From Couchioplanes caeruleus (GTDB taxonomy: Bacteria; Actinomycetota; Actinomycetes; Mycobacteriales; Micromonosporaceae), in the NCBI RefSeq assembly GCF_003751945.1, contig NZ_RJKL01000001.1, forward strand, positions 2,418,001-2,482,000: a stretch of DNA of 64,000 bases, read 5' to 3'. The notes under the pieces were generated by a model. The model did no database searches, was not told the DNA's origin, and saw only the letters and a program-made list of their open reading frames with translations. A program made the translations under genes and the position numbers. Of the stretch, positions 1-9,009 are shown piece after piece. Position 1 is the stretch's first letter; each line of letters starts with the position of its first letter.

Positions 1-2964
1 CCCCGGATCCCCGCCGCCGAGCAGCAGCACCACCCCCGCCAACTCCGCCCCGTGCCGCGGTAGCTGATCGGTGGGCCTGCCCCGGACCAGCGTCAACGCG
101 TTGCGGACCTGTGCCGCCAGCGTCCAGCCCGCGGTCATCGCCGCCGCGTCGACCTTGTCGATCAGCTTCGCTTCCAGCTCCGCGGTGAGTGCCTCGAGCG
201 TGCGGGTCATGCGCAGGCCCGGCAGGGCGTACCCGTGCCGCAGTTGCACCAGTTGCACCGCCCACTCGACGTCGGCGAGCCCGCCACGGCCGAGTTTGGC
301 GTGGGTGTTCGGGTCGGCACCGCGGGGCAGCCGCTCGGTCTCCACTCGGGCCTTGATCCGGCGGATCTCGACGATCTGGTCGCGGGTGAGGCCGCCGTCC
401 GGATAGCGCATGCTGTCGGCGAGGCTCTCGAACTCGCGGCCGAGGTCCTCGTCGCCGCAGACGAAGCGGGCGCGCAGCAGGGCCTGCGACTCCCAGACCT
501 TGGACCAGCGGGCGTAGTACTGCGCGTACGCGTTCAGGCTGCGCACGAGCGGTCCTTGACGCCCCTCGGGGCGCAGGTCGGCGTCGACGCCGAGCGGCGG
601 GTCGGGTGCGGGCGCGCCCAGGGTGCGGCGCATCTCCTCGGCGATCGCGTGCGCGGCGCCGCTGGCCTCGGCGTCGGACACGCCCTCGGGCGCGGCGAAG
701 ACGAACAGCACGTCGGCGTCGGACGGGTAGCTCATCTCGTAGCCGCCGAGGCGACCTACGCCGATCACCGCGAAGCGCAGCCCCTCGGGGCCCGGGTGGA
801 CCCGGCGGGCGGCGTGCAGCGCGGCGCCGAGCGTGGCGTCGGTGACGGCGGAGAGGGCGATGCCCACGTCGTGGACGTCGAGCGGTTGGGCCGGGGCGAG
901 CTCACCCGCCTGGCTGAGGATGTCGGCGCAGGCCAGCCGGAACAGCTCGCGGCGGCGCAGCGCCCGGACGGCGGCGATGGCCGGGGCCGGGTCGGTGGCG
1001 CCGTCGCGCAGGTGCCGGTCGACGGCCGCGGCGAAACCGTCGCGGAGCACGTCGCGGGGGCGGGGTTGCAGCTCCGCGTCGTCGGCGAGCAGGCGCAGCG
1101 CCTCGGGGTCGCGGATGAGCAGATCGGTCGCGTACCGGGAGAGGCTGAGCACCCGGGCGAGACGGCGGGCGACCGGGCCGCCGTCACGCAGCAGCCGCAG
1201 ATACCACGGTGTGCCGCCGAGCTTGTCCGACACGTGCCGGTAGTTGAGCAGGCCGCGGTCGGGCTCGGGGGCGTCCGCGAACTCCTGCAGCAGCATCGGC
1301 AGGAGCGTGCGCTGGATCGCCGCCGTGCGGCTGACCCCGCCGGTCAGCGCCTGCAGATGCCGCAGCGCGCCGGCCGGGTCGGCGAAGCCGAGGACCTCCA
1401 GGCGACGGCCGGCCGACTCGGTGGTCATCCGCAGCGCCTCGGCGGGCACCCGGGCGACCGCCTCGAGCAGCGGCTGGTAGAGCAGCTTGACGTGCAGGCG
1501 GCGCACGTGCGCGGCGTGGCCGACCCAGTCGGAGCGGAACGCCTCGACCGCGTCCCGGCCGGGCTCCGCGGTGTAGTCGAGGGCTGCCGCGAGCCAGCGC
1601 AGCAGCCGCGGATCGTCCGGGACGGTGTGCGTACGCTTCAAATTCTGCAGTTGCAGCCGGTGCTCCACGGTCCGCAGGAAGCGGTAGCCGCGCAGCAGGG
1701 TCTCGCCGTCCTCGCGGCCCACGTAGCCGCCGGCGACGAGGGCGCGCAGGGCGGGCAGAGTGCCGCCCAGGCGCAGGCTCTCGTCGACGCGCCCGTGCAC
1801 GAGCTGCAGGAGCTGCACGGCGAACTCGATGTCGCGCAGGCCGCCGGGGCCGCGTTTGATCTCCCGGTCGACCTCCTTCGGCGGCACGTTGTCGATGATC
1901 TTCCGGCGCATGTCGCGGACGTCCGCGACCGCCTCCGGCCGCTCGGCGGCGTGCCACACCAGCGGCGCGAGGTCGTCCAGCCATTCCCTTGCCAGCACCG
2001 GGTCGCCGGCCGCCGGGCGGGCCTTCAGGAGGGCCTGGAATTCCCAGGTACGGGCCCAGCGCCGGTAGTAGGCCTGGTGGCTGGCGAGCGTCCGGACCAG
2101 CGGCCCGCGGCTACCCTCGGGCCGCAGCGCGGCGTCGACCGGCCACGCGACCTGCCCGCAGATCTCGATCAGCTTGGCCGCGACCGTGGTGCCGGCGCTG
2201 AGGTCCTCGTCGCCGGCGGCCACGAAGATGACGTCCACGTCGGAGACGTAGTTCAGCTCGTTGCCGCCGCACTTGCCCATGGCGATCACTGCCAGCCGCG
2301 GCGCGGCGGTGGAGGCCGGCAGTCCGGCGAGGGCGATGGCGTACGCCGCGGCGAGGGTCTCGTCGGCGAGGCGGGACAGCGCCGCCATGGTGGGCTCGAG
2401 GCCGCGTCCGCCGGTCAGGTCTGCGGCGACGATGCGCAGCAGTGCGATCCGGTACGCCGTCCGCAGCCCCGCGACGGTCGGCGGTCCCTCACCGGTGGCG
2501 TCGCCGGATTCGAGGTGGCCCTCGGCGTTCGGCGGCATGCCGGTCTTGCCGGTGGCCAGCACCCGCCACTGGCCGGGGTTGGCGACGAGGTGGTCGCCCA
2601 GCGCGCTGGACGCGCCGAGCACCGCGACCAGGCGGCGGCGTAACGCGGCGTCGGCCGCGAGCTCGGACAGCAGGGCGCCGGCCGCGGGGCTCTCGGCGAT
2701 CTGTTCGCCGGGACCGGTGACCGGGCCGCCGTGGTCGCGCCGCGCCGCCCTCGACTCCGCTTCGACCAGCCGGTGGAGCTGGCGCAGGGCGAGGGTGGGG
2801 TCGGCGGCCCGCGACAGCGCCTGCAACAGCTCGGCGGCGCCCGCGCCGACCGGCTCCTGGGCGTCGGCGTTCCACAACCGCAGGCCCTCGGGGCCGAGCA
2901 GGTCGGCCGCGCGGGCACCGTTGTCGGCGAAGCCGTACCGGGCGAGGCGGCTGGGCCTGGTCAT
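1..2964 (-). CDS. glnE: Bifunctional glutamine synthetase adenylyltransferase / adenylyl-removing enzyme (3' end outside window)
   Basis: This enzyme attaches AMP to, and removes it from, glutamine synthetase in the cytoplasm and so tunes nitrogen assimilation. About 988 codons are visible and the C-terminus lies beyond base 1. The two-fold architecture is clear. One nucleotidyltransferase domain carries GKCGGNELNYVSDVDV (about residues 228-246) and a second carries GRLGGYEMSYPSDADV (about 732-750). Each domain has the paired acidic metal ligands, and each is followed by a helical segment with an RGPGGLRDIEF or RGGLADVEW motif. The start is the ATG at 2964, one base after the stop of the upstream amidotransferase, so the two are probably co-transcribed. 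A glutamine synthetase gene lies nearby at 4763-6115, as in mycobacteria. Confidence 0.96.
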   Translation of the reverse strand, partial: MTRPSRLARYGFADNGARAADLLGPEGLRLWNADAQEPVGAGAAELLQALSRAADPTLALRQLHRLVEAESRAARRDHGGPVTGPGEQIAESPAAGALLSELAADAALRRRLVAVLGASSALGDHLVANPGQWRVLATGKTGMPPNAEGHLESGDATGEGPPTVAGLRTAYRIALLRIVAADLTGGRGLEPTMAALSRLADETLAAAYAIALAGLPASTAAPRLAVIAMGKCGGNELNYVSDVDVIFVAAGDEDLSAGTTVAAKLIEICGQVAWPVDAALRPEGSRGPLVRTLASHQAYYRRWARTWEFQALLKARPAAGDPVLAREWLDDLAPLVWHAAERPEAVADVRDMRRKIIDNVPPKEVDREIKRGPGGLRDIEFAVQLLQLVHGRVDESLRLGGTLPALRALVAGGYVGREDGETLLRGYRFLRTVEHRLQLQNLKRTHTVPDDPRLLRWLAAALDYTAEPGRDAVEAFRSDWVGHAAHVRRLHVKLLYQPLLEAVARVPAEALRMTTESAGRRLEVLGFADPAGALRHLQALTGGVSRTAAIQRTLLPMLLQEFADAPEPDRGLLNYRHVSDKLGGTPWYLRLLRDGGPVARRLARVLSLSRYATDLLIRDPEALRLLADDAELQPRPRDVLRDGFAAAVDRHLRDGATDPAPAIAAVRALRRRELFRLACADILSQAGELAPAQPLDVHDVGIALSAVTDATLGAALHAARRVHPGPEGLRFAVIGVGRLGGYEMSYPSDADVLFVFAAPEGVSDAEASGAAHAIAEEMRRTLGAPAPDPPLGVDADLRPEGRQGPLVRSLNAYAQYYARWSKVWESQALLRARFVCGDEDLGREFESLADSMRYPDGGLTRDQIVEIRRIKARVETERLPRGADPNTHAKLGRGGLADVEWAVQLVQLRHGYALPGLRMTRTLEALTAELEAKLIDKVDAAAMTAGWTLAAQVRNALTLVRGRPTDQLPRHGAELAGVVLLLGGGDPG

Positions 2965-2965
2965 G

Positions 2966-3751
2966 TCAATGGCCCAGCAGCGGCAGGGCGCGGCCGGTGC
3001 CCGGGGCGGGGATGTCCGCGCCGGGTAGCTCGCCCAGGGCGAGGGCGGCGAACCGGGCCGCGAACGGCTGCCAGGCCTCCTCGACGTCGGCGAGCACGTC
3101 CACGGTCGCGGCGACCACGACCTCGGGCTCGTAGCCCAGCTCGGCGAGCAGCGTCCGATCGTTGCGGGCCCAGCCCTCGATCATGGCGGCGTCGCACTCG
3201 ATGTGGAACTGCACGCCCCAGGCCCGGTCGCCGAGGCGGAACGCCTGGTGTGGATAGCGGGTCGAGGCGGCGAGCAGCACGGCACCGATCGGCAGCTCGG
3301 TGATCTCGTCGCTGTGCCACTGCACCACGTCGGGCAGCAGCGGCACGTACTTGAACAGCGGGTCGGTGTCGGCCGCGTCGCGGCGCCCGACCAGGCCCGG
3401 GCCGATTTCTGGGCCGGCGGTGCTGCGCTCGACCAGGCCGCCGTGGGCCTGGGCGAGCAGTTGCGCACCCAGGCAGACGCCGAGCGTCGGCACGTGGTGG
3501 CGCACCGCCTTGCGCAGCAGCCCTTCGAGGGCCGGGAACCAGGGTGCGCCGGGGTTGCCCGCCGCGTCGGCGTAGACGCACTGGTCGCCGCCGAGGACGA
3601 CCAGGGCCACGTGTCCGTCGAGGTTCTCGGGCAGCGGGTCGCCCGCGTGTGCCCGGACGACGTTCAGGCCGAGGCCGGCCTCGGTGAACCAGTCACCGAG
3701 CCGGCGCAGGTCGTCGGAGGGGTAGTTCTCGATCACCAGTGCTGTGCCCAC
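2966..3751 (-). CDS. Class I glutamine amidotransferase-like protein
   Basis: This is a 261-residue stand-alone class I (triad) amidotransferase domain. The nucleophile elbow LGVCLGAQ supplies the catalytic Cys (about residue 92), and FHIE supplies the His and Glu of the triad. Such domains release ammonia from glutamine for a partner synthetase, or act as related hydrolases. No partner synthetase is adjacent, so the substrate cannot be named. The start is GTG. It sits one base upstream of glnE, which implies co-transcription with a nitrogen-regulation gene. Confidence 0.85.
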   Translation of the reverse strand: MGTALVIENYPSDDLRRLGDWFTEAGLGLNVVRAHAGDPLPENLDGHVALVVLGGDQCVYADAAGNPGAPWFPALEGLLRKAVRHHVPTLGVCLGAQLLAQAHGGLVERSTAGPEIGPGLVGRRDAADTDPLFKYVPLLPDVVQWHSDEITELPIGAVLLAASTRYPHQAFRLGDRAWGVQFHIECDAAMIEGWARNDRTLLAELGYEPEVVVAATVDVLADVEEAWQPFAARFAALALGELPGADIPAPGTGRALPLLGH

Positions 3752-3786
3752 CCCACGAGGCTATCGGGTGGGTCCGGTGCCGGTGT

Positions 3787-4224
3787 TCAGGCCGGGGTCC
3801 ACCGCGCGATGATCTCGTCGTCCTCCATCTCGCCGGTCTCCACGAAGCCGAGCGAGAGATAGAGCGCGCGGGCGGCGGTGTTCTCCGGCGCGTAGCTGAG
3901 CGCCACGTTGGGCACGCCAGGCTCGGCGGCGAGCCGGTCGCGCAGCGCGACCACCAGCGCCCGGCCGATCCCCTGTCGCTGCCGGGACGCGTCGACGACC
4001 ACCCCGCCGATCCAGCGGCTGGCGTCGTCGTCGACGGCCCACATGCAGAAGCCCGCGACCTCACCGTCGACGGTCACCGCCAGCGGATGCCAGGTGTCGC
4101 CGTAATGGCACAGGCACAGGTAGTGGCTGACGTCGTTGACGAACTCCCGCTGTTCGGGCTGCACCGTCAGCGCCACGCAGGCACGCCAGTTGTCCTTGGT
4201 GACGGGTTCAAGATCGATATGCAT
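3787..4224 (-). CDS. GNAT family N-acetyltransferase
   Basis: This is a 145-residue single-domain GNAT acyltransferase. The acetyl-CoA binding loop appears as RQRQGIGRAL, after the strand IGGVVVDAS, and is followed by ALSYAPENTAARALYLSLGF, the usual motif B and C-terminal helix. Members transfer an acetyl group from acetyl-CoA to an amine. The substrate cannot be read from the sequence. The ATG start gives MHIDLEPVT, a normal N-terminus for the fold. It lies 35 bp upstream of the amidotransferase on the same strand. Confidence 0.85.
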   Translation of the reverse strand: MHIDLEPVTKDNWRACVALTVQPEQREFVNDVSHYLCLCHYGDTWHPLAVTVDGEVAGFCMWAVDDDASRWIGGVVVDASRQRQGIGRALVVALRDRLAAEPGVPNVALSYAPENTAARALYLSLGFVETGEMEDDEIIARWTPA

Positions 4225-4258
4225 CCCGGCATCATCGCAGGGACGCGGGCGTCGGGTG

Positions 4259-4684
4259 TCAGGCGATGCAGGCGCAGACGATCAGGGCCGCGCCGAAGTG
4301 CGACGCCGCGCTGACCATCGCGCCCGGGTGCCGCTCCTGGGTGCAGATGACCTCGCCGAGCTTGCCGGGCGTCATCCAGTCCAGCACCAGGAACGCCAGC
4401 GCCATGACCGCGATGCCGAGCACGCCGAAGATCGCCGTGGAGGCCAGGCCCTCGCCGAAGTTCTCGTAGCTGGTGAAGATCGCCGTGAAGACGATCAGCG
4501 CGATGCCGAGCTGGTTGGCCGCGAGCAGGGTGGCCGCGTTCGGGTTCTTCTCGACCCAGATCAGGTCGCGCAGCTTGCCCGGGGTGAGCAGGTCGACGAG
4601 GACGAAGCCCAGGGCCATCAAGCCGATGCCGACCGCGCCGAACACGATGCTGCGCCCGGCACCCTCAAGCAGATTCTCCAGCAC
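4259..4684 (-). CDS. DUF350 domain membrane protein
   Basis: This 141-residue protein has four hydrophobic segments arranged as two pairs. The two halves resemble each other: each has a GALGI/GVLGI-like stretch followed by LVDLLTPGKL or VLDWMTPGKL. Internal duplication of this kind is typical of DUF350 integral membrane proteins, whose function is unknown. The GTG start is preceded by AGGGAG at a 5-base spacing. It lies just downstream of the glutamine synthetase gene on the same strand. Confidence 0.8.
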   Translation of the reverse strand: MLENLLEGAGRSIVFGAVGIGLMALGFVLVDLLTPGKLRDLIWVEKNPNAATLLAANQLGIALIVFTAIFTSYENFGEGLASTAIFGVLGIAVMALAFLVLDWMTPGKLGEVICTQERHPGAMVSAASHFGAALIVCACIA

Positions 4685-4762
4685 GGTTACTCCCTCGTCG
4701 CGGTGTCCGAGGGCACCGTATCGGACCAGCGCCCGTCAGTGATCCACCGGCCGGGCGAAAGG

Positions 4763-6115
4763 TCAGAGTGTCCCGAGATAACGCTCGCGCTCGTACGGGG
4801 TGACCTCGCGCCGGTACTGCTCCCACTCCTGGCGCTTGTTACGCAGGAAGAAGTCGAAGACGTGCTCGCCGAGCACCTCCGGGATCAGCTCGGACTTGGC
4901 CATCACGTCGATCGCCTCGGCGAGGTTCTCGGGCAGTGAGTCGTACCCCATCGCCTTGCGTTCCTGCGGCGACAGCGCGAGGACGTCGTCCTCGGCGCCC
5001 GGCGGCAGCTCGTAGCCCTCCTCGATGCCCTTGAGCCCGGCGCCCAGCAGGACGGCGAAGGCGAGGTACGGGTTGGTGGCGGAGTCGAGCGAGCGGACCT
5101 CGACCCGGGCCGAGTTGGGCTTGCCGAACGCCGGCACCCGCACCAGCGCCGACCGGTTGAGGTGGCCCCAGCTCACGAACGCGGGCGACTCGGTGATCCG
5201 GTCGGGCAACTGCAGCGGGAAGAGCCGCTTGTACGAGTTGACCCACTGGTTGGTGACCGCGGTGTACTCGCGGGCGTGCACGAGCAGCCCGGCGATGAAC
5301 GCGCGGGCCGTCTTGGACAGCTTGAGCGGGTCGCCTCCGTCGTAGAAGGCGTTGCGCTCGCCCTCGAACAGCGACAGGTGGGTGTGCATGCCGCTGCCGG
5401 GCTGGTCGGTGTACGGCTTCGGCATGAACGTCGCGCGCACGCTCTGCGAGAGCGCGACCTCCTTGACCACGTGCCGGAACGTCATGATGTTGTCGGCGGT
5501 GGTGAGCGCGTCCGCGTAGCGCAGGTCGATCTCCTGCTGGCCGGGGGCGACCTCGTGGTGGCTGAACTCCACGGAGATGCCGATGCGCTCCAGCGCGAGC
5601 ACGGCCTGCCGCCGGAAGTCGCGCGCGACCGAGTGGGTGGTGTGGTCGAAGTAGCCGCCGCCGTCGACCGGTACCGGCACGCTGCCGTCCAGCGGTCCGT
5701 CCTGGACGAGGAAGAACTCGACCTCGGGGTGGGTGTAGAAGGTGAAGCCCTTCTCCGCGGCCTTGGCGAGCATGCGGCGCAGCACGTGCCGGGGATCGGC
5801 CCACGCCGCGCTGCCGTCCGGGAGCAGGATGTCGCAGAACATCCGGGCGCTCTCGCCGCTGTCGCCGCCCTCGAACGGGAAGACCTGGAACGTCGTGGGG
5901 TCGGGCATGGCGACCATGTCGGACTCGGAGACGCGGGCGAAGCCCTCGATGGCCGAGCCGTCGATGCCGATGCCCTCCTCGAAGGCGGCCTCGAGCTCGG
6001 CCGGCGCGACGGACACGCTCTTGAGGGTGCCGAGCACGTCCGTGAACCAGAGCCGGACAAATCGGATGTCGCGCTCTTCGAGCGTGCGGAGCACGAACTC
6101 CTGCTGTCGGTCCAC
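4763..6115 (-). CDS. glnA2: Type I glutamine synthetase family protein, GlnA2-like
   Basis: Members ligate ammonia, or in some paralogues an amine, to glutamate using ATP. The sequence runs from the beta-grasp N-terminus (DRQQEFVLRTLEERDIRFVR) through GIGIDGSAIEGFA, the metal-binding HPEVEFFL, HHEVAPGQQEI, the ATP-site KPYTDQPGSGMHTHLS and ESPAF. The region that holds the adenylylated Tyr in GlnA reads EGYELPPGA rather than NLYELPPE, so regulation by GlnE is uncertain. Three in-frame GTGs stand at 6130, 6121 and 6115. I chose 6115 because a GAGGGG motif precedes it and it gives the family N-terminus. In Streptomyces the GlnA2 paralogue is reported to act on polyamines, so glutamine synthesis should not be assumed. 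Confidence 0.88.
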   Translation of the reverse strand: MDRQQEFVLRTLEERDIRFVRLWFTDVLGTLKSVSVAPAELEAAFEEGIGIDGSAIEGFARVSESDMVAMPDPTTFQVFPFEGGDSGESARMFCDILLPDGSAAWADPRHVLRRMLAKAAEKGFTFYTHPEVEFFLVQDGPLDGSVPVPVDGGGYFDHTTHSVARDFRRQAVLALERIGISVEFSHHEVAPGQQEIDLRYADALTTADNIMTFRHVVKEVALSQSVRATFMPKPYTDQPGSGMHTHLSLFEGERNAFYDGGDPLKLSKTARAFIAGLLVHAREYTAVTNQWVNSYKRLFPLQLPDRITESPAFVSWGHLNRSALVRVPAFGKPNSARVEVRSLDSATNPYLAFAVLLGAGLKGIEEGYELPPGAEDDVLALSPQERKAMGYDSLPENLAEAIDVMAKSELIPEVLGEHVFDFFLRNKRQEWEQYRREVTPYERERYLGTL

Positions 6116-6245
6116 GGCCACCCCTCGCACTTGCCCGGCGATCAGTGTCTCCCGTGCCGGTTACGCCGAGATTACGCTGACCACGGGCCGACAGTACGGC
6201 AGGGGAACCGGGTACGGGATGCCAACGCTGGGGAAGAATGGCCGC

Positions 6246-8054
6246 ATGCCCTCGATGCGCATCGCCCTTGCCCAGGTGAACCCCACCGTCGGAGACATAC
6301 CCGGCAACGCCGCCGCCGTGCGCCGCTGGACCCGCCGGGCCGCGGACGCCGGCGCCCAGCTCGTCGCGTTCCCGGAGATGATGATGACCGGGTATCCCAT
6401 CGAGGACCTGGTCTTCCGCGAGTCCTTCGTGGTGGCGTCGCAGACCGCGCTGCGGCGGCTCGCCACCGACCTCGCCGCCGACGGCCTGGGCGACGTGGCC
6501 GTGGTCGTCGGCTACGTCGACGCCGACGGGCCCGCGCCGACCAGCGCCGACGCGGTGCCGGGCAGCGGACGCCGGGACGCCTCCGCGCTGCTGCTCGGCG
6601 GCGAGGTGGCGGCCACCTACTTCAAGCACCACCTGCCCAACTACGGCGTCTTCGACGAGGACCGCTACTTCGAGCCGGGCACCTCGCTGACCGTGGTGCG
6701 CTTCGGCGACACCGACATCGCCCTGACCGTGTGCGAGGACCTGTGGCAGGCGGGCGGCCCGTTCGCCGCCGCGCGACGCGCGGGCGTGCAGCTCGTGGTC
6801 TCCGTCAACGCCTCGCCGTACGAGCTCGACAAGGACGACGTCCGGCTGCCGCTGATCCGGCGCCGGGCGGCGGAGGCGGGCGCGACGGTCGCGTACGTGA
6901 ACATGATCGGCGGCCAGGACGAGCTGGTCTTCGACGGCGACTCGATGATCGTGACCGCGGAGGGCGAGCTGCTGGCCCGGGCCGGACAGTTCACCGAGGA
7001 ACTGCTGATCCACGACGTGGAGCTCCCCGCTGCGGGGACCGCGCCGGCGCCGCGGGCGGCGCAGCCGGAGCCGGCGACGACGAGCGAGTCGCCGCACGGC
7101 GAGGAACGTGGCGACGACGACATGACGATCACGCGGGTGGCCCTGGCCGCCGCGCCGCGACCGTTCAGCTCCGGCCCCGCCGTCGGCGGCATCGCCGAAC
7201 GGGTCACCGACGAGGCGGAGATCTGGTCGGCGCTCACCCTGGGCCTGCACGACTACGTGGAGAAGAACGGTTTCCGTTCGGTGGTGCTCGGGCTGTCCGG
7301 CGGCATCGACTCGGCGGTCGTCGCCGCCATCGCGGTGGACGCGCTCGGCCCGGAGCGCGTCGTCGGCGTCTCCATGCCCAGCGGCTACTCGTCGGCGCAC
7401 TCCCGCGACGACGCGGCGGACCTCGCCAAGCGCACCGGCCTGGACTATCGCAGCGAGCCGATCCAGCCGATGGTCGACACTTTCCTGTCCCACATGTCCC
7501 TCTCCGGCCTCGCGGTGGAGAACCTGCAGGCCCGCGTCCGCGGCGTCATCCTCATGGCGCTGTCGAACCAGGAGGGCCACCTGGTGCTCACCACCGGCAA
7601 CAAGAGCGAACTGGCGGTCGGCTACTCGACCCTGTACGGCGACTCGGTCGGCGGCTTCAACCCGCTCAAGGACGTGCCGAAGACGATGGTGTGGCGCCTC
7701 GCCACGTGGCGCAACGCGGACGCCGCCCGCCGCGGCGACCAGGCGCCGATCCCGGAGAACTCCATCACCAAGCCGCCGTCGGCGGAGCTGCGCCCGGGCC
7801 AGGTCGACACCGACTCGCTGCCCGACTACGAGGTGCTCGACGCGATCCTCAGCGGCTACATCGACGGCGACCAGGGTCGTGACGACCTGGTCGCGGCCGG
7901 GCACGACGTCGCCCTCGTGGACCGGGTGCTGCGGATGGTGGACATCGCCGAATACAAGCGCCGCCAGTCGGCGCCGGGTACGAAGATCTCCATCAAGGCC
8001 TTCGGCCGCGACCGGCGCCTGCCGATCACCAACCGCTTCCGCGAGGGCGCGTGA
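6246..8054 (+). CDS. nadE: Glutamine-dependent NAD+ synthetase
   Basis: This enzyme makes NAD+ from deamido-NAD+, ATP and ammonia drawn from glutamine, the last step of NAD biosynthesis. It has 602 residues, the two-domain length. The N-terminal nitrilase-type glutaminase has its Glu44 (FPEMMMTGYP), Lys127 (YFKHHLPNYG) and Cys163 (TVCEDLW). The C-terminal ATP-pyrophosphatase synthetase has SGGIDSA at 351-357. Residues about 262-296 form a low-complexity Ala/Pro/Glu linker. The ATG at 6246 follows GGGGAAG at about 9 bases. A second ATG three codons on is also possible. It is divergent from the glutamine synthetase gene. Confidence 0.95.
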   Translation: MPSMRIALAQVNPTVGDIPGNAAAVRRWTRRAADAGAQLVAFPEMMMTGYPIEDLVFRESFVVASQTALRRLATDLAADGLGDVAVVVGYVDADGPAPTSADAVPGSGRRDASALLLGGEVAATYFKHHLPNYGVFDEDRYFEPGTSLTVVRFGDTDIALTVCEDLWQAGGPFAAARRAGVQLVVSVNASPYELDKDDVRLPLIRRRAAEAGATVAYVNMIGGQDELVFDGDSMIVTAEGELLARAGQFTEELLIHDVELPAAGTAPAPRAAQPEPATTSESPHGEERGDDDMTITRVALAAAPRPFSSGPAVGGIAERVTDEAEIWSALTLGLHDYVEKNGFRSVVLGLSGGIDSAVVAAIAVDALGPERVVGVSMPSGYSSAHSRDDAADLAKRTGLDYRSEPIQPMVDTFLSHMSLSGLAVENLQARVRGVILMALSNQEGHLVLTTGNKSELAVGYSTLYGDSVGGFNPLKDVPKTMVWRLATWRNADAARRGDQAPIPENSITKPPSAELRPGQVDTDSLPDYEVLDAILSGYIDGDQGRDDLVAAGHDVALVDRVLRMVDIAEYKRRQSAPGTKISIKAFGRDRRLPITNRFREGA

Positions 8055-8165
8055 GCGGGAGTGTGATCGGCTCCACTCACCTCTGACCGCGCGCGGTCCC
8101 CGGGTGCGACGATGCGAGTCGAACCCGGGGACCGCACTCCGCGGCCTCGAGGGAAGGAGACGACG

Positions 8166-9008
8166 ATGTCCGAGACACCCGCCGAGGTGCCCACCCTGTA
8201 CGGCGGCCCGCCCACCCGCCGCGTCCGCACCCGCGACCTGCTCGCGGCCAAGGAACGCGGCGACCGCTGGCCGATGCTCACCTCGTACGACCAGTACACG
8301 GCCGCCCTGTTCGACGGCGCCGGCATCCCGGTGCTGCTCGTCGGCGACTCCGCGGCCAACAACGTGTTCGGCTACGAGACGACCCTGCCGGTCACCACCG
8401 ACGAACTGCTGCCCCTGGTACGCGCGGTCGTGCAGGCCACGAAGACCGCCCTGATCGTCGCCGACCTCCCGTTCGGCTCCTACGAGGAGGGGCCGGTCCA
8501 GGGCCTCCGCACGGCCGTACGGTTCATGAAGGAAGCCGGCGCGCACGCGGTCAAGCTGGAGGGCGGCCGCCGCGTCGCCGAGCAGATCCGGGCGATCGTC
8601 GGCGCGGGCATCCCGGTGATGGCCCACATCGGCTTCACGCCGCAGAGCGAGCACACCCTCGGCGGCTACCGCGTCCAGGGCCGGGGCAGCGCGGCCGAGG
8701 AGGTCATCGCCGACGCGCGGGCCGTCGCCGAGGCGGGCGCCTTCGCGGTCGTGCTGGAGATGGTGCCGGGCGACGTGGCGAAGCAGATCACCAAGGAGCT
8801 GACCATCCCGACCGTCGGCATCGGCGCGGGCCCGGACACCGACGCCCAGGTGCTGGTGTGGCAGGACATGGCCGGGCTGCGAGGCGGCAAGGCGCCCCGC
8901 TTCGTCAAGCGCTACGCCGACCTCGCGGGCGTGCTCGGCGAGGCCACCCGCCGCTTCGCCGACGAGGTGCGCACCGGCGAGTTCCCCGCCGCGGAACACA
9001 CCTTCTAG
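8166..9008 (+). CDS. panB: 3-methyl-2-oxobutanoate hydroxymethyltransferase
   Basis: PanB transfers a hydroxymethyl group from 5,10-methylene-tetrahydrofolate to 2-oxoisovalerate, giving ketopantoate, the first committed step of pantothenate and CoA synthesis. The 280-residue TIM-barrel protein shows the family signatures [48 protein letters not shown] and TVGIGAGP. The ATG at 8166 follows GAAGGAG and gives MSETPAEV. An in-frame start 18 codons earlier has no ribosome site. The gene lies about 110 bp downstream of nadE on the same strand. panB also lies close to glnA2 in mycobacteria. Confidence 0.95.
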   Translation: MSETPAEVPTLYGGPPTRRVRTRDLLAAKERGDRWPMLTSYDQYTAALFDGAGIPVLLVGDSAANNVFGYETTLPVTTDELLPLVRAVVQATKTALIVADLPFGSYEEGPVQGLRTAVRFMKEAGAHAVKLEGGRRVAEQIRAIVGAGIPVMAHIGFTPQSEHTLGGYRVQGRGSAAEEVIADARAVAEAGAFAVVLEMVPGDVAKQITKELTIPTVGIGAGPDTDAQVLVWQDMAGLRGGKAPRFVKRYADLAGVLGEATRRFADEVRTGEFPAAEHTF

Positions 9009-9009
9009 G

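Noticed and set aside
235..2643. Long plus-strand open frame opposite glnE
   Set aside because: It is a shadow of the minus-strand glnE, which has clear catalytic motifs. The plus frame is rich in Arg, Gly, Ala and Val with no recognisable domain.
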